Shown: positions 39,801 through 53,933, counted from the first letter of the stretch. The stretch: 64,000 nucleotides of DNA from Taenia hydatigena (GCA_036345935.2 JADWOT020001904.1:1-64000), one strand, 5' to 3'. Program-made: numbers and translations. Notes: generated by a model not told the origin, from the letters alone.

Positions 39801-42396
39801 AGAGGGTGGAGGTATCGCGATGCGCGCTCCAAGCTATGCTTACAAGAATGCCTTCAAAAGCCTTTTCGTAGGTTTCTCTATATACAATGTTTCTTGTTAG
39901 CAAGCTCTGTACGGTCAATGGCAATTCATCCCGCATTGACTCTTAGGCCCAATCAAGATGCGAACAATGCTTCCGTCCTCCTCCCAACAGACCTTCACTC
40001 AAATGGACGTCAAGCCCTCACTTTACTTCTAAAGATCAGGCAGTGTCTAGTGCGTCGCCATCGTAGTAGTCGCTGATGGCCACTGAGGAAATGACAGGGA
40101 CACCGATTGCTTCTGAATAAAGGCATACCTTCCTCTCCTCCTCATCCTCCTCCCCCACCTCTTTATCATCTTGTGTAGCTTGCAGTTACCTGGTTTGGTA
40201 GCAGTTTCCAGCACTCCTCATCAGATGTGCTAACATTTAAAAACGAAGCACTTCACAAGAGTCACGGTCTAATTCCAATCTTTTAGGTGCACGCGAGTGC
40301 CACAAAATCTAGGGAATACGCATATACGCAATTCATGGAAGACGAGGCTATAATCCTAGCTCTCTTCAACCTCAAATACTTTAAATTCCGCTGCACAGGT
40401 AAAGACTTTGCGATGACATTGGCGCTCAAAATCCAGCCATATTTCATGTTGAGATACCTGGCCAAATTAATTTACGAAACTAAAATAAGCACTGAATAAC
40501 CAATGTGGAAGATACTTAACTTCCCAGGAGAGAATATTGTTTAGATTTTGTGTTCATTTGATGCATCTATTGCCTCTGTTAGGTATTGTTTGCATATTTG
40601 AGGAGGAGGCCTAGAACCCTGTTTAACAGGACTCCTTGCCAATGGCATTTGTCCTCTGCAACATTTTATTATCCTGCTTAGTGCTTACTAATGCATTGCT
40701 TGGCCTCTCAATTGACCACCAACCCAATCTGAGGGCCTTGTTATTGCGTCATTATGTGTGGTATCCTCCCAAGTGTTTTCGATGTAATGCTTGTTTAGAC
40801 TCACACACACGTAAGTAATTTGTTGCTATCTAGTTTTTTTTATCATTTTCTATGTAAGCTTGAATTTGAGCTTTGGGTTGTACACTTTGACTTAGTTAAT
40901 ACAATTCTTCCTTCTGATTCTGCGTGGTCGCTTACCTGTGCATCAGACCTCAGATGACAGAGTTGCTTAAGTTCCTGTCACAAGTCATAAAACGGTTAAA
41001 TGAAATAAAAGCTACAAAAAAATCTTAAATAAAAGTACGCTGCAACCGGCCCTGTAAATCAACTTAGTTGCAAATACCAAACCTTATAACAGTTAGGATA
41101 TACAAGTAGGCAGTCAAAGCAAGCGTTACATTTGTAGAGGGTTCCTCCTCTCTCTTCTGGTCTTCCTTGTTGGTAAAAGTCGAAGCATGTCTTGACATCT
41201 TTATTGTAGAGGGGGAAAATTATGCAGCGAGGCAAAATACGGGCTTCAGGCCGGGGAAGATTTACGCTCTTGAGAGTCTCCCCGCCACTCCGCCAAGAGG
41301 TTCAAATTGTTCTCCCGCCTCAGGCCTATAAAGCACATTTACAGGGCATAAGCATTACACATTGGTAATTCAGATTGCAAACATAAGTTTGTGGTTCTTT
41401 AAACGTTGTTTTAAGGCGTTGTTATGCCTAGGTTTTGTTGCCAATTTTCCTACTTGCGCCCAATCAAAAAATTTTGCTTGGATTTGTTTTTTTAATTTGC
41501 TGCTTTAAGTGAAAAGTTAGGGCATTTGTAACAACTTACCGCTTTTAAAACGCACAAAAATTAAAAGTCTATTTGTTTTATCGGACGAGAGCAATGTTAT
41601 TGGCTAGATTTATGCGTGAATCACATAAGTGGTGTGCGTCTCAGTGGCCGTTACTTTCGGTTATTGCGCTGGATTTGCTGGAACAAGTTGGGAATATGGT
41701 GAGTATTTGGCACATTTTTATTGTTTTAGTTTGTTAGTTGTTATCAGGCTTTTTGTATGCTGGTCGGCTCCCATTATACGTCTACCTGCTAGAGTAAATG
41801 CGAAGGCTCCATAATGCAACTGTTAAGATGTTTTGTTTTCCAACTGCAAGGTCTAATTACGTTGATTTCTTGCTGCACAATGCTTTATGTGGTACGTCAA
41901 GATTGTTTTGGCAATTTGTCAACTAGTTTGCTCCTCAATGACTAAACTTTGATTAATGAGTTGTAATTTTGCTGAGAGGGAATTTTGCCTTACCAAGTGC
42001 TTGGCATCTACCCATTATTTTTGCTGATAAGTATTCGTCATCTTCTCTTTTTTGCTTGCCGGGTTGAGCATTGAAGTTGTTGCCAAAAACTGTTGTTTTG
42101 CGATGAATGAAGGCATCATGAGGCGGCAATGAATTTCGAATCTCGCCCTAGGTATTGCTTCGCTCGTTCCTCAGTTAAGATTGGATTGCAGTTAGTGGAC
42201 AGTCGCTGTCTCTTCTGTGCAGTAGTGGACTCGATGTGCGTTCTTATTTTGGGTGGGAGCATGCTTAGTCATTTATTCGTAGATCCTTTCACATTTTATG
42301 TGTGCTAAAAGGTGCGTTGCTTTCATTACTGTGATAGCCGTGTTAGTGGCGCACACATGCATATATGTGGACGGCGTGAGACACTTGGCGACTTCA
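39801..42396. other. Non-coding spacer with a GC-rich patch
   Basis: No gene was recognised. A pyrimidine-rich run (TCC-type) lies at about 40131-40165. A short GC-rich patch (about 41215-41350) stands out from AT-rich surroundings and is followed by TATAAA at about 41329. I could not identify a tRNA or other RNA fold in it. Confidence 0.4.
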
Positions 42397-45300
42397 CTAC
42401 TCATTGACTTGGAGACTAGGGTTATTTTTTTGCAAAATGTGTTGTGTTGAGGGCCTTGGTGATGGCTTAATCGTAGGTTCAGCTTTTACGGCATGATTCG
42501 ATGTATGAGCAAGATGGACACAGCAGAGGCGGAGGAAGGAGTGACTAGTGAGGAGCTTTTGTATCAATGCGCAGCCTGTAGTTCGTAGCACTCGCAAACA
42601 CTTGTTTGTTGAGGTGCTTTCTATCAGTGGTTATGTTTTATGGTGTTAACTTTGCAGCGCATTGGATATTCACACATCGGCTCTTCCATTGTTTGCCTTT
42701 ATTCTTTTTGGATGCTCTAAAATTACTATGGTGATGGCGGTGGTGGCGGTGGTGAAGTAACATTTGATGAGTCTGTGGAGTGGTAGGCAATACGAGTTCG
42801 TGAAGTCATTGGCAGAGGCGTCTTTGTCTCGGTTGTGCAACGTGGATTTCGGGATGGACGTTGGCGGTGTGTGTTGGATGGCATGACACTCCTTTTTAGG
42901 ATAAATGCGGTCAATTTTCTATGACGTATGATACTTTCTATGATAGGATCTAATTTTCAAATAACCAATTTTCGAGGCTGAACTGCATTTGCCCTCGCTC
43001 TCTATTGTTTAGCAATTACGACAGAGGCCACCCTTTCACCACCCTTAAGGACTGTATCGATGCCCTGTCATCTAAATTAATAGGTTTGTAACAACATGTA
43101 ATAGTATGTAATTTTTCGTAGCTGTATATCAATTTTCGAAGATGAACTGCATTTGGTTTTTATACACTCGCAATGATTAATTTTAGCATTTGTTCTAAGG
43201 CCAAGCTTGATCGTGACTTTTGGATACTTTCAAGAATTCTTAAAGTTAAATGCTATTTGCCCGACAGTGGTTCTTCAATTCTTACAGTTTTAATGTCACC
43301 AGTCGTCTTTAGTACATCATCTGCCGATTTGGCGGACGCGTCGCCTGTTTTGGTTGCGGAATTTTTTGGTTGGATAAGCTCTGTTAGTTCAAGAAGGAAA
43401 GAAACTGTTTTATTTTGGGCTTTGCGTAAAGTCAACGATGGGTTGCACTTTAAGGATGACAAGAATGCACCTGTCTGTGGTGGTGCATCTAATATGCTGC
43501 AAGGAATCGCTGAAAGAAGGTCGGATTTGAAGTTTGACTTCTCCCGCGCTCTCCACTTCAGCCCAGAAGTTGGTGTGATTTGTGCTGTGTCTCAATGAAT
43601 TCGTTGTGTATCCTTTTCCCGAAATCTATTCACAAATGCGATGTGACAGCTACATTGTCCAAATTGTAACAATAACCACATGGGTCGAATTTATCGTGTT
43701 TGTTGGACGCTAATATATCTGCAGTCCCCCTTAAATGGCAGTTGAGTATTTTTTTCCACTGGGAACTGAATGTCGTCTCCTGTAACTTCAGTAGACGCGA
43801 TGGAAACAAGCCTGGGCCAAGGTTGTAAAGACTGCTGCGACTGAGGCGTCAACGTGTAGCTCACTCCATCGTCGCACAGCGTGTCAATTCGCCGCCTTGA
43901 TTGACATTGTTTCTTTAAATCTCACTTTGTTCCTGCAGATTCAGGGATGTGCCTTGGATGGAGTATTTGGTGGCTCAGGTGATGGGTGGACAAAAACACC
44001 CAATTTTACCTCGCGAAATGGGGACGACTGAACAAATGATGCAGCACATCAGCTGTTTCCTCCGAGTCTGCAAATGACAAGTATTTCGTTAAGGCTGTGC
44101 TGCCGCTGAGGGGCGTTTCGCCAGTCAGCGCTCGCTGATGGGATTTCGTCGAGGTTGTTGGAAGTCTGCAATGAAGTAGGGTGCAAGCGGTGCCGTGTCA
44201 TGGCTTCTGCTTTGTGACGCGGTAGACAAAGGGAGCCACGTCGATGAGTGTGATAATTGTGGATGCATGGAGAAAGTGACTCGCCGATTAATAGGTGCGT
44301 TTTGGTGCACATTTATGCACATTTGAAGAGCCCCTATTTATGTACGCTATTTGCCGTTTTGTTAGCTTTGGTGAGGTGTTGCGCCCAAGTTCGGGATGTA
44401 GTTTTTCTGCGTTGGCCACAGTCAGTATGTTCTATGGGAAGCCAAGGCTGGATTAGGACTACCTGCCTCTTCTTTTCCCATTTCCCACGTGTTTCGCTTG
44501 TTTGCTGCCATCAGTTGTTTAGGTGGTTTCACTCAGCACCGGGTTGCTTTAATGGTCGGCGGTTCTGACTTTTGTGCTCCTTGACCTCTGGCTGAATTTG
44601 TCCATTGCGCATATCGTGTTATCGCTTTCCGTTTAGAAGGGCAGATGGTGTATTTTCGTCCATTAATCGTTTTTTTCATTCTAACCTGATCAGGGATGTT
44701 TGTGTTTTGCGTGTTTCAATGAATATGCATATGCTTCTCGAGAATTTTGATTGGGCAAGATGTTTGTGTTTATCACAAAGTATAGTGAATTGGTAGTTGC
44801 CGAATCGAGTGATAGGTGGAATACGGCAGTTTGCTTCATTGCACGCGTGGGCATCTGCAATGGACTGTAGTTATCGGTTCCAAATAGGTGTTCGTCCACA
44901 TTCGGAACAGTAGCATAGACACTACGCACAGTTGTATCAAGTACGTAGATTCTAATTATTCTACTTGTGGTTAGAAAGCATGTTGCTGCTCTACTCATTT
45001 CCATTGTTGAGCGGATTTGAGGGGGGCCATCTCGTAATTGAATGTGCATTTTGGGGGCACCCAAGTTTTGCTGAATGCTAAGCAATTTTTTTGGTTTCTT
45101 CTGCTGATGATATTTGAATCTGCCTGATTCATATTTCTTGTGTAAACCACCGGACTGTGTCCCGTTATTATTGTCAAAGGAAGCATCCTTTGAATGAGGC
45201 TTATGAATGAAGTGTGTATTGGAAACGCATTGTAACAGTGGCGACTTGGAAGGCAACTCACTGATTGCCTCAGTCTCTTCACTCCTGCTGTAGCACTATG
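42397..45300 (-). other. Cluster of open minus-strand frames, identity unknown
   Basis: Several protein-like open stretches follow each other on the minus strand: 45256-44690 (188 codons stop to stop, no ATG until about codon 70), 44312-44049, overlapping frames 43595-43410 and 43462-43253, 42914-42726, and 42597-42397. The plus strand also has a 141-codon ATG frame (43173-43598) over part of this. The plus strand is visibly richer in G and T here. No domain is recognised. It could be a decayed gene, exons of an unrecognised gene, or biased composition that suppresses stops. Confidence 0.2.
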
Positions 45301-46010
45301 GTAGTTTCGGCTTTAGCTGTTTTTCTGTGGGGCTGATAGTTGGTTGAAGGGTCGCGGAGACGGGCAAGAGTGCAGGTTTAGGGTCTACCTTAGGTTAGCT
45401 AGGCTAACAGCCTTGACGGATAGTAGCTGGTGGGCATCTCCAAGACACAGGCAAATGTGCACTGGCAAACGTTAAGCTTCATCTGCTTCCTTGCTTACGC
45501 TCTTTTCACTTATCTATTGATTGGGTTAATTGGCTGTTGAAGGCTTGGGTGGATGAACCGGCGAAGGTGGGGGAATCTGCTTATTCCGCTGTCTATGGAC
45601 CTACTCGCCTGGTTTTCTTGATCAGCTTCACTTCAGTGGTATGAGATGTGGCGTTGGAAAGTTTGTACAGTCCTGCCTGATGAGTGGTTGTGTTGAAATC
45701 GCTTCGTCTGCGTCAGAACATCTAATTGGCGGAGATGCTAAAAGTAAGACCTTCCTGACGCCCTCGTGACGAGTGCTTCATTTCGATCGCATTATTGCTG
45801 CTAACAATGGTTAAGATGGAAGCTGCTCCTAGTGGAAGTGAATGGAATGAATCGCCATATCTAGCTGCCTTATTTACGCACACTACTTGTGGTTCTACCG
45901 TTCAAAACACACTCGCGCACATGACTGGTCTATTGCACATGACGTTAATTGAATGAGTGCTGTCATGCTTGTGTCCGATGCAGTAGAGCTGTAGGTGCAC
46001 TAGTTAGTTT

Positions 46011-46031
46011 GGGAGGGGGGGGAGGAGGGGG
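46011..46031 (+). other. G-rich tract with G-quadruplex potential
   Basis: GGGAGGGGGGGG is followed by AGGAGGGGG, giving several runs of three or more G in 21 bases. It lies in the most GC-rich part of the window (about 45980-46230). Confidence 0.5.
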
Positions 46032-46399
46032 ATGCCACCGACATGGTCATGCCCAGGGCAATGGGCGCAAGTGTCTGGTGCTCAGTGTGGTCCAGCTTGC
46101 ACCCCAGTCCCGTGACATTAATTGGCTTCGTGTCTGTCGCACAAGTGCCTTTTTTTGCGGCACGCCACGTATTTTGCGGCGTACATACCGCGGCGATGAG
46201 ACCCCGGGTACGGCAGTCGTCACAAGTAGTGTCTTGTCTTCGCTTCCGTCTCCACTCGTGGTATCCTTTCCCACCATCGTCCCTATTAATGGTGTTGTTT
46301 TGGGAGGATTTCTCTGCAAAGTGCTAGATTCATTCCGTAACTTAACTGCACCCCTGTTCTTGCTTATCCACTTAGTTGGCCGGTTGGTAGAGATGTAGA

Positions 46400-48889
46400 G
46401 ATAGAGGCTAGGTGAAGCGGCAAAGCTAGTGTTGGCTGTCTAATGGGCCTCCAGTCATTCTGTAAATCTCTATCTGCCAACTTATCTGTCTATTTTCTCA
46501 ACTATTGATCTGTTTACTATTCCTTTCCTCGACTCACGGAACGTGTAGAGGTCAATTTTGGTAGCATGCGGTGGACATATGAGGCTGGCCAAGATGGACC
46601 TGCCTACAGTGCTCACAGAAAGCATTCAAATAGTGGAAAATGAATAACTTTAGATGGCTATGTTGTTAGAAGAAAACATTATGGTCAGACGAATGGAAAG
46701 CCACTAAGAGAAGGTGAAAGCACCACTTTTATGCTGGTAGATTACCCATCTGTGGCTCCAGATGTGCAGGTGTTGCCGAAGATGAGATGTATCGGTGCTG
46801 AAATGCTAGCTAGATCACGCACTAGGTAACTATGGACGTCGAAGTGAAGTGGGTCACGTCAGTTCAGAACTGTGTTGCTGCCCTTTCTTTATGCCCCTGA
46901 GTCCATTTCCCTACAAAGCGCAGGAAATGGCATTTCTAACGAGTAAGTGTAGCACCCGTTGCACATGATTTGGTTTTGAAGTAGGGAAGTGCGCAAGACG
47001 GTATTGGCTGGTTAATTGTTTAATATCACTAAAACACAAGCAAACGAGTTGCGTGCCTCGTCGTCATGGTCTCATCCACATGGACACGGGACCCATGACC
47101 GGTGATCAATACTGTCAATCAGCGTCTCTCTTGGGGGTTGCATCATCATTCACCAGAGTGTCTGTAAATCGGTCAATGTCTGTCCACAGGGTTGCCGGGC
47201 TCAATCAGGATTCATTACATCGAACTATTTCTATCACTGGAGACTCACCATCGAGTGCTTGGTGCGTAGGGATCTCCGCGTTATTGCTTCCTTCCACTCT
47301 GCCATGGTTTATGTTTTTTTTTCCTGTTGGTAGGCATAAATTCACTTCTTTCTTTATTTGCTGTTCTCTTCATTTCAATACGCTTCTTGTTTGCCTATGC
47401 TTAGCGCTCTGCGAGAGTTCGGTTAAGTAGTGTAATTTTAAAGTGTTTTTGGAGGAGTAATTGAAAGTTTACATTTCTTGGTTCCCCCTTTTTATAACAG
47501 ATGCTTAATTTTGCTTTTTAATGAACGAGTGCGAAAGAGCTCCCGTTATTCTGTTGACCACTTCCTCCTTACGGCACTGCTTTTCGCTAAATCTATTTAT
47601 TCCTACAATTTCCTCGTAAAGGCTATTGTTTTTGAAAAAGGATTAAGGGCGATCACTTGACAAGCCGAAGTCTTTTGCCTTTTGTTATCGTGTAAAGAGT
47701 AGACAACAATCGTCTGAAATTAAGCCTTCTTCTCGTCAATTATTTTTTCTGTGCCATCTTTGCTTCGCGCCTCTAAGTGCTTGTCATTCTCAAAGTAAAG
47801 AGATTGATAAGTAGATCATAAACGATTTATTTGTAATAGTTGTTCCTTTTCTTGGTCTTTGGATGAGCCCTCGACGTACACCATTTATTTTCATGATGAC
47901 CCTCTGCGATTCTCACTCCCACTCAAAGCTTCGTTTTGAGAGGGGGCGGCCTTTTAGGTCATAATCTGTGCATCCGTTCCGCAACCGTCAGGGTTCGCCT
48001 TTATCTGGAGCAGTAAGACGAGTAGTCGTGGCCTGTATTTCATCAGAATAAACCGTTTAGCAAGGTTTGAACTTGGCCAGAATCCATCTGACGATGACCA
48101 GGACGCAGCACGTATGTAGCGTGGCATTTAGAAGGGACAGTTCCATGCATATCTAATCACCTCGGCTTCGTAAACATCCCGATTGCGGTTTTCCTTCAGT
48201 CGGGCACAATGGAGGAGAAGATGCTTTAATATGAGGTGCACCAGAAGGCACTGAGCAGTGTCAAGTAGACGCTAGGTATCGAGAAGTTTACCTAACAAAT
48301 AAAGGTAGTGGGCGGACTGAAAACCAACGTTTGCGTTACTGCTACTGACCGATAGAAGTCTGCACCGCTCAATCGTCAAATTGCTGAATGGGTTGGATAT
48401 TGTAAACGCCTTCTTTCACAAGAAAACAGGCTCATCACCTCACTTTGTGCACAGGCACTGGCGCTGATCTTTGTCATTCCTGATAAATGATGTCTCTTTC
48501 GTGCATTACGTGAGCTGGCGCTTACTACTTCACGTGACATCGCTGCATTATGATTGTTCATGCAGATATAAAACCAGCACCTCTGTTCGGACCTTGTTTC
48601 CTTCGTCTTGAACGAGACTGCTTGCCGTTTTCACTTCGCGGGTTCAAATGTCGATGGTGTGTGAACCGAATGCGGACGAGAGGTCCGCTATCCAAAGCGG
48701 GTGATAAGTGCAATTTGTCGGTGTGGAAACACCGCTACCACCGCCAAGTTCATGAAGACCATGCGCCAAGAGGGGAAGGGGAGACTAGAATGAATAATTG
48801 TCTTTGGCAACTTTTTAATGTGGAACAGCACAAGGCTCTCAAAATTCTGAATCCTCACCGTTTCCAATGCCTACATCTCCCTTGCCAAG
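46400..48889. other. Non-coding spacer
   Basis: No recognisable gene. Two 125-codon plus-strand open frames (47053-47430, beginning at GTG, and 48550-48927) show no domain. I do not call them genes. Confidence 0.35.
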
Positions 48890-49720
48890 CTATAATGGTG
48901 TCTTTACAGTGTTGTGTGTTCCTGTAAATTCCCCATCATTAGTAAATTTAAGAATTTTACTCCCTCGCTCTTGTTTTTTTTGCAAACAGAGGAAGGTGAG
49001 GATTGAACGGGTTTGCGCAGGTGATGATAAATTTGCTTGTTGATTGACGCGGATGAGGCGTGTGGGGTGAGGTGGTCCACTGTTACAGTTTGGATAAGGC
49101 GTCGTCACCTGCGGGATGGATGTTTGAGTGTTCCATTGGTGGAGAAGCAAAGAAGTAACTGATCTCAAGCCAGAGAACCGTCTTGTGGATATGGGCTGTT
49201 TGGGAGTAGTGTAAGCGGTCAATTAGGTCTGGGAACCCATTCGTCCATGACCCACGGTCCGCAGTAAATTCGCCTAACTTTGTTGTCTCTGCTGTAATCA
49301 AGACGTGACAATCCACGTTGGTAGAATCATTCACGCTTGTAGTGTTGGTGTTGGTGGATGCAGCAGGTGTACTCTTGAAAAGATCGTCGATTTGCTCCCC
49401 ATTGGTGAGCTGTATGCGTCTTTAGCGCATTCGGCAGGCGCGATTTGAGTAAATGAAAGTCGAGGTAGTTCAGATTCCACTTCGAATATGCTTTCGCGTG
49501 TAATCCATGCTATTGTCGAATTGAGTGCCAATTGGCGGATCAGAATGGCCAGAGTATGGTATGACTTCGCTACGAGTGAGATTGCTGCTTTACAACTCAT
49601 TTTGCTTCCGCAGGTACGAAAATCTTCCGTTGGGTTGAAGTAGATTCCGCATTCAGTTTTGAATGGTGAGCATGAAAGTAGTTTGCAAAAGTTATTCCGA
49701 AAGTATTACTACCAAAGTAG
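48890..49720 (-). other. Relay of open frames on the minus strand, possibly a decayed coding region
   Basis: Reading right to left, one frame is open from about 49715 to 49331 (ATG at 49600, with several Cys before it). A second frame takes over immediately (49334-49083), and a third runs 49222-48890. The peptides look compositionally ordinary, with few rare-residue runs. Together they cover about 270 codons with two frame changes. No domain or family is recognised. It may be a pseudogene fragment or chance in relatively GC-rich DNA. Confidence 0.2.
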
Positions 49721-50314
49721 GACAGACTCGACTTATTTTCGCCAAGTTTATCAACCGCAACCCCAATAGACTACGAAAACAGCATCATTTGGAATGCAAG
49801 CAGTTCAGTTCTGATGCAGAGGCAGCCGAGGTTGAGGTTCCGTATGCGTAGGCTATCACATTCTACTTCCAAATTTTCTCTACGAAAACACAAAGGTTGT
49901 GCAGACTAAGCAATAAGTAAAGAGAGGAAACACGAATGTGAATCCCACCCACTATCTACTGCCAGTAGGGGACCTTGCACATCGCTTAAAGTTTCTGCGG
50001 TCAAGTCAACTCCTATTGAGGCTTGTTCCCACTGCTTCCACTCGGCACATTTTGAAGACTTTTCAATCATTGAAAAGGATCCATTGAGCAGCTAATGATG
50101 GGAAGGACTGAGACCAACTGCACAGCCATGCTCACTCTCATTTGAAAATCGCAGGTGATGACAGTTTCTTGATACCTTACTAAATTGCCACGTTACTTGC
50201 CGATTGAGTAATCACTTTTACATAAGGGGAAGCATTTTACATGCAACGAGAGTGTTCACGCGTGGCACAGTTGTGAGGTAGTAATGTTGTCTATGAGATG
50301 TCCACTTTCAGCTG

Positions 50315-50655
50315 TTGGAGGCCAAGACCTTAATTCATGTGGTTATCAGATCTAAGAAAGTACCGCGTAGAAGCCCACCCCTCCCTGCTACAAACTCAAC
50401 CGCTAATACCTTTGCGTCGAAACCAAATTGGAGGAAAGTAAGTGGGAGAAACAGATTCATTATGTGGGTACAAGAAGACACTGATCCACTACAAGGGCAA
50501 TCTGTGCGCGTTGCTTCAGTGACACCTCTGCAATATTCGCACTTATGTCTCCCTTTAATCGTAGGACAGGAGGATGAAATAATTAACACACTGTTCGCCA
50601 ACTCAACTGGAATGACTTTGTAGTTAGCATTGGGAGAAAGATGATAAATGGACAA
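50315..50655. other. Segment open on both strands for about 100 codons
   Basis: The plus strand is open for 102 codons (50315-50623). The minus strand is open for 106 (50655-50335) with a Cys cluster, CEYCRG...DCPCSG. No family is recognised on either strand. Only one, or neither, can be real. Confidence 0.15.
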
Positions 50656-53161
50656 TCGTTCGAGGTGTAATCAACTTACAGGAATGTCTATTATGTATAA
50701 ACAAATTGTTATGTGCCTTTTTTAAGGAAAACGTGCGCCCAATACAAATGTATTAGCAGAAAGGACATGAATCCGCCTCATTAATGGGCTCTAAAGCTAT
50801 GTTCAGGAATATTCAAATGGGATGGACACAAGGTTGCTTTTACTTGCCATATCATTTCATAGGTACAGATCCGTGTAAAGGTTTAACTAGTTTGCAATAT
50901 GGTATTGCCAAATAATGCATAATGTAAGCTATACCTGTAGTGGAGCTGGGAAGATCCAATTTTAGATTTGAAGGAGGGGCAAAATTTAAGTAGGATAGAT
51001 GCGAAAAGTCGCTGTCATATATCGTTTAAAAACAGAAATGGAACCAAACGAAAGTAAAAAACTTTGCTGGATATGAGTACACGCGTATAATTAGTGATAG
51101 ATCTTATTCCAACAAAGCTTGCAAAACTCGACCATTTAGTTTCGGACGTTAAATGTAGTGAGTCACGCATCGCTTAAGATCGAAAATAAATAAACATAAT
51201 GTTTGTAATTTTCAAGACACATTTCAACTGTCGGTTGCATATTTTGTTAAGTGAAACAAGTCTTTAAGTTAACTAACTTGCGCACCATTTTCGAGGCCAT
51301 CAGCGGTAACTGCTTTCCACCTCGTTGGCAAATTGGATCCGTTGCTGCACTCAAGTGACATGATTTTGGTAGAGGTGGGTGGAAGTGGCTTGCTTACTGA
51401 TAATTACGGAGCGAAAATGAACTTACGGGCCACGGATTTCACTAGAATGCATCGCGTCTGACTGGAGCATAATTTGCTAATCATGAGTCCTCTAAAAAGC
51501 GAATCAGAAATCTGCCTTTGGCATCTGGTAAGAAAAAATTACATCTTGTGGTTTATTACCATGTCTGTCATGCGTAAACTAGCAATAGTCGCCTCTAGAC
51601 AATTAAACTTTTTTGTTTATTACCAAGATTTTAATTATTAATTCGCGGTCAAAGTGCATCACACAAATTGCTATAGTGCCCACATCTGTAAACTACGCAT
51701 AAATGTTAGTTAATTTGGTTCATTTACCAACTTCATGGTCATGGTTAAAAGCCTTCAAGACAAGGCCACTCACCGGCATTGGAAAGGCCAGAATGGCATT
51801 GGGTTTTGACTGGTAGCCTAGATCAATGTATGTATAAGGCATTGCATAAGTAATACAATGGCAACTTAGCCCAGGTGCACTGCGCTCTAAGTATTTCTTA
51901 CACTAACATTGAGGAGATTCTAATAAGGCCTTTTCTGTTAAAATCTACTGCGCGAAAAACGTAGGCCGTCTCTGAAAATGCAGCATTTTATGCCATGCTG
52001 TACTAAGGGTGTGCATTAACAAAAAAACAGGCTACTTGGATATTACACAGCGCCAGATTTTGTTCATTCCAATCTGTGACTAACTAAGCTTAGGCATCAA
52101 GTGTCGGTGTACTTGCGTTCTAGCGAAGTACAGTTTAACTTTAAGACTTTTGCTGCCTAGGAACGAACACAATGTACTGTAAATGATTTTAATGCGAAAA
52201 CTGGAATAGCATAAGAACATAGCTGCAGTCTGTATTCTTTGTTTTCATCTACAGCTATTCAATTTTATACTTGGTTCTGTCTTCCCTTTTTATTAATAGC
52301 TTTACGCAGATAATTCACTCTTTGCACACCTGCTCTTGCTTTCTCTTTCTTCTTATCCACAATCCATCCGTGTGCCACTCTCACCCCTCGCGTGTCGGTT
52401 CAATATTGTCACATCTGGCATCCAATAAAAATAGCGTGAAAAGAAAAACTACGATTGGCCTCTTCTGATGTGCCATTCGAAAAAAGTGAAATTTTTTCAT
52501 TAATCCGATTCCTTTTTATTTTACTCATTCACATGGCTAGATGAGTGTACGAGCGAATTTTCGTTGGAAAGGAGTGGAGACGATAGGAAAGAGATGAAGA
52601 GCACTGCACTGCAGCTCCATACCTCGACTTCTTGCTTCTTCGTCTTGTACTCAATTGTTCCTCTGTCTCTTTCAACTGAATATTCCTAGTGCATCGCTCC
52701 TACCGAAGAAGTGTATGGACCACTATTGCCGTTCGTAATGCAAAATAGCAATCCGTCCAAGCGTGGAATTAGGGGGAGTCACCGATTCTTTAATCAACAT
52801 TCTACCCTTCACTACGATTGCTGTGCCGAACTTATTCTTCATGTCCCAAATATGCTCCGAATCCCCAAATAAGCAACTGCATCAGAGACCGGCTGATGTC
52901 AAACAGCTTGCCCATTATTCTTCTTCCACTGCGGAAGCACTGGAGCACGTTACGCAAGTCTAGGCCTGACCAGATCCGACTAACTTGGATTGGATCAGTA
53001 AAAAAGCAAGATTAGCAAGCTAGGCTAGATTATGACAGGCTCAGGTAAGAGGCCTCATGCGTTATCATTTAGGCCAGCCCCAACACCCTGAGTTGTCCCA
53101 TCTAATCAACACTACACAACTGCATGTAATGCAGATTAAGGTCTTATTTCCTTTCTCGCAG

Positions 53162-53237
53162 ACATTAGGTATCGGGGTTCACGCCTAATGGGTAGAACTG
53201 ATGAGAGAGGAGCTCTCCTGTCTCCTACGCATCTTTG
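53162..53237 (+). other. Exon-like block, A2 counterpart of 5559-5675
   Basis: It is flanked by CTTTCTCGCAG and GTAAGT as in A1, but 41 bases shorter. See the A1 entry for interpretation. Confidence 0.22.
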
Positions 53238-53363
53238 GTAAGTCTCCTTTGTCTCCTACTGCGCTCCATATGCTCACGTGTATTACGCCTTGCATTGTCA
53301 CACAATTTGCGCTCCTCATATACAACTGATTCGGAAAAGGTGAGTGAGTAATCCCTACAATTT

Positions 53364-53933
53364 TAGCTTCTTGCCTTTATTTTTCCACGTTAGTGCCACA
53401 AGAACATCTCGCTTCCCCGCCTCCTCTACTCTTCTCTCATCTTCCCCTCCTACCACATTGTCTGCCAATGCCCTCTTTCATCTCTCCACTAGTCTCAATC
53501 TCGATTATGACATGATTAAATAATGCACGGTATAATAATCTAGATCAGACTAGCACGGGTTAGACTGGACCTGGCTCAATCGCACTCTATCCGAAGCCAA
53601 ATCCTGTTTTAGCATAGCTTAGCTTGGATTACCATTACTTCCCCGCTGCTATCGTTTTCTCTGTCCCTTTAGTTTGTCCTACACCACTTCGCCTCAATTC
53701 TGCCTCCTTTTATTCCTCCTTTACCTATCCTTTCGACAGCTAAGGTAAGCGTGCTGCCCATACTTCTCACTTCGTAATTTGTAGGCTGATCAACTTCCTA
53801 CCTGCCCAACTCACTTCCTAATCCTTTTTGTTTTGGAGTTTCTCTCTGCCTGACGCTCTACAATAACAAGTGAAATTGTATTCTTTCCGCTCTAAACCGC
53901 CTGCTCTGCTTCCACTATGTATCTTCGCTTAAG

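Noticed and set aside
39652..39936. 94-codon minus-strand frame at the end of A3 as a gene
   Set aside because: It has an ATG and looks compositionally reasonable, but the homologous part of A1 does not preserve the frame.
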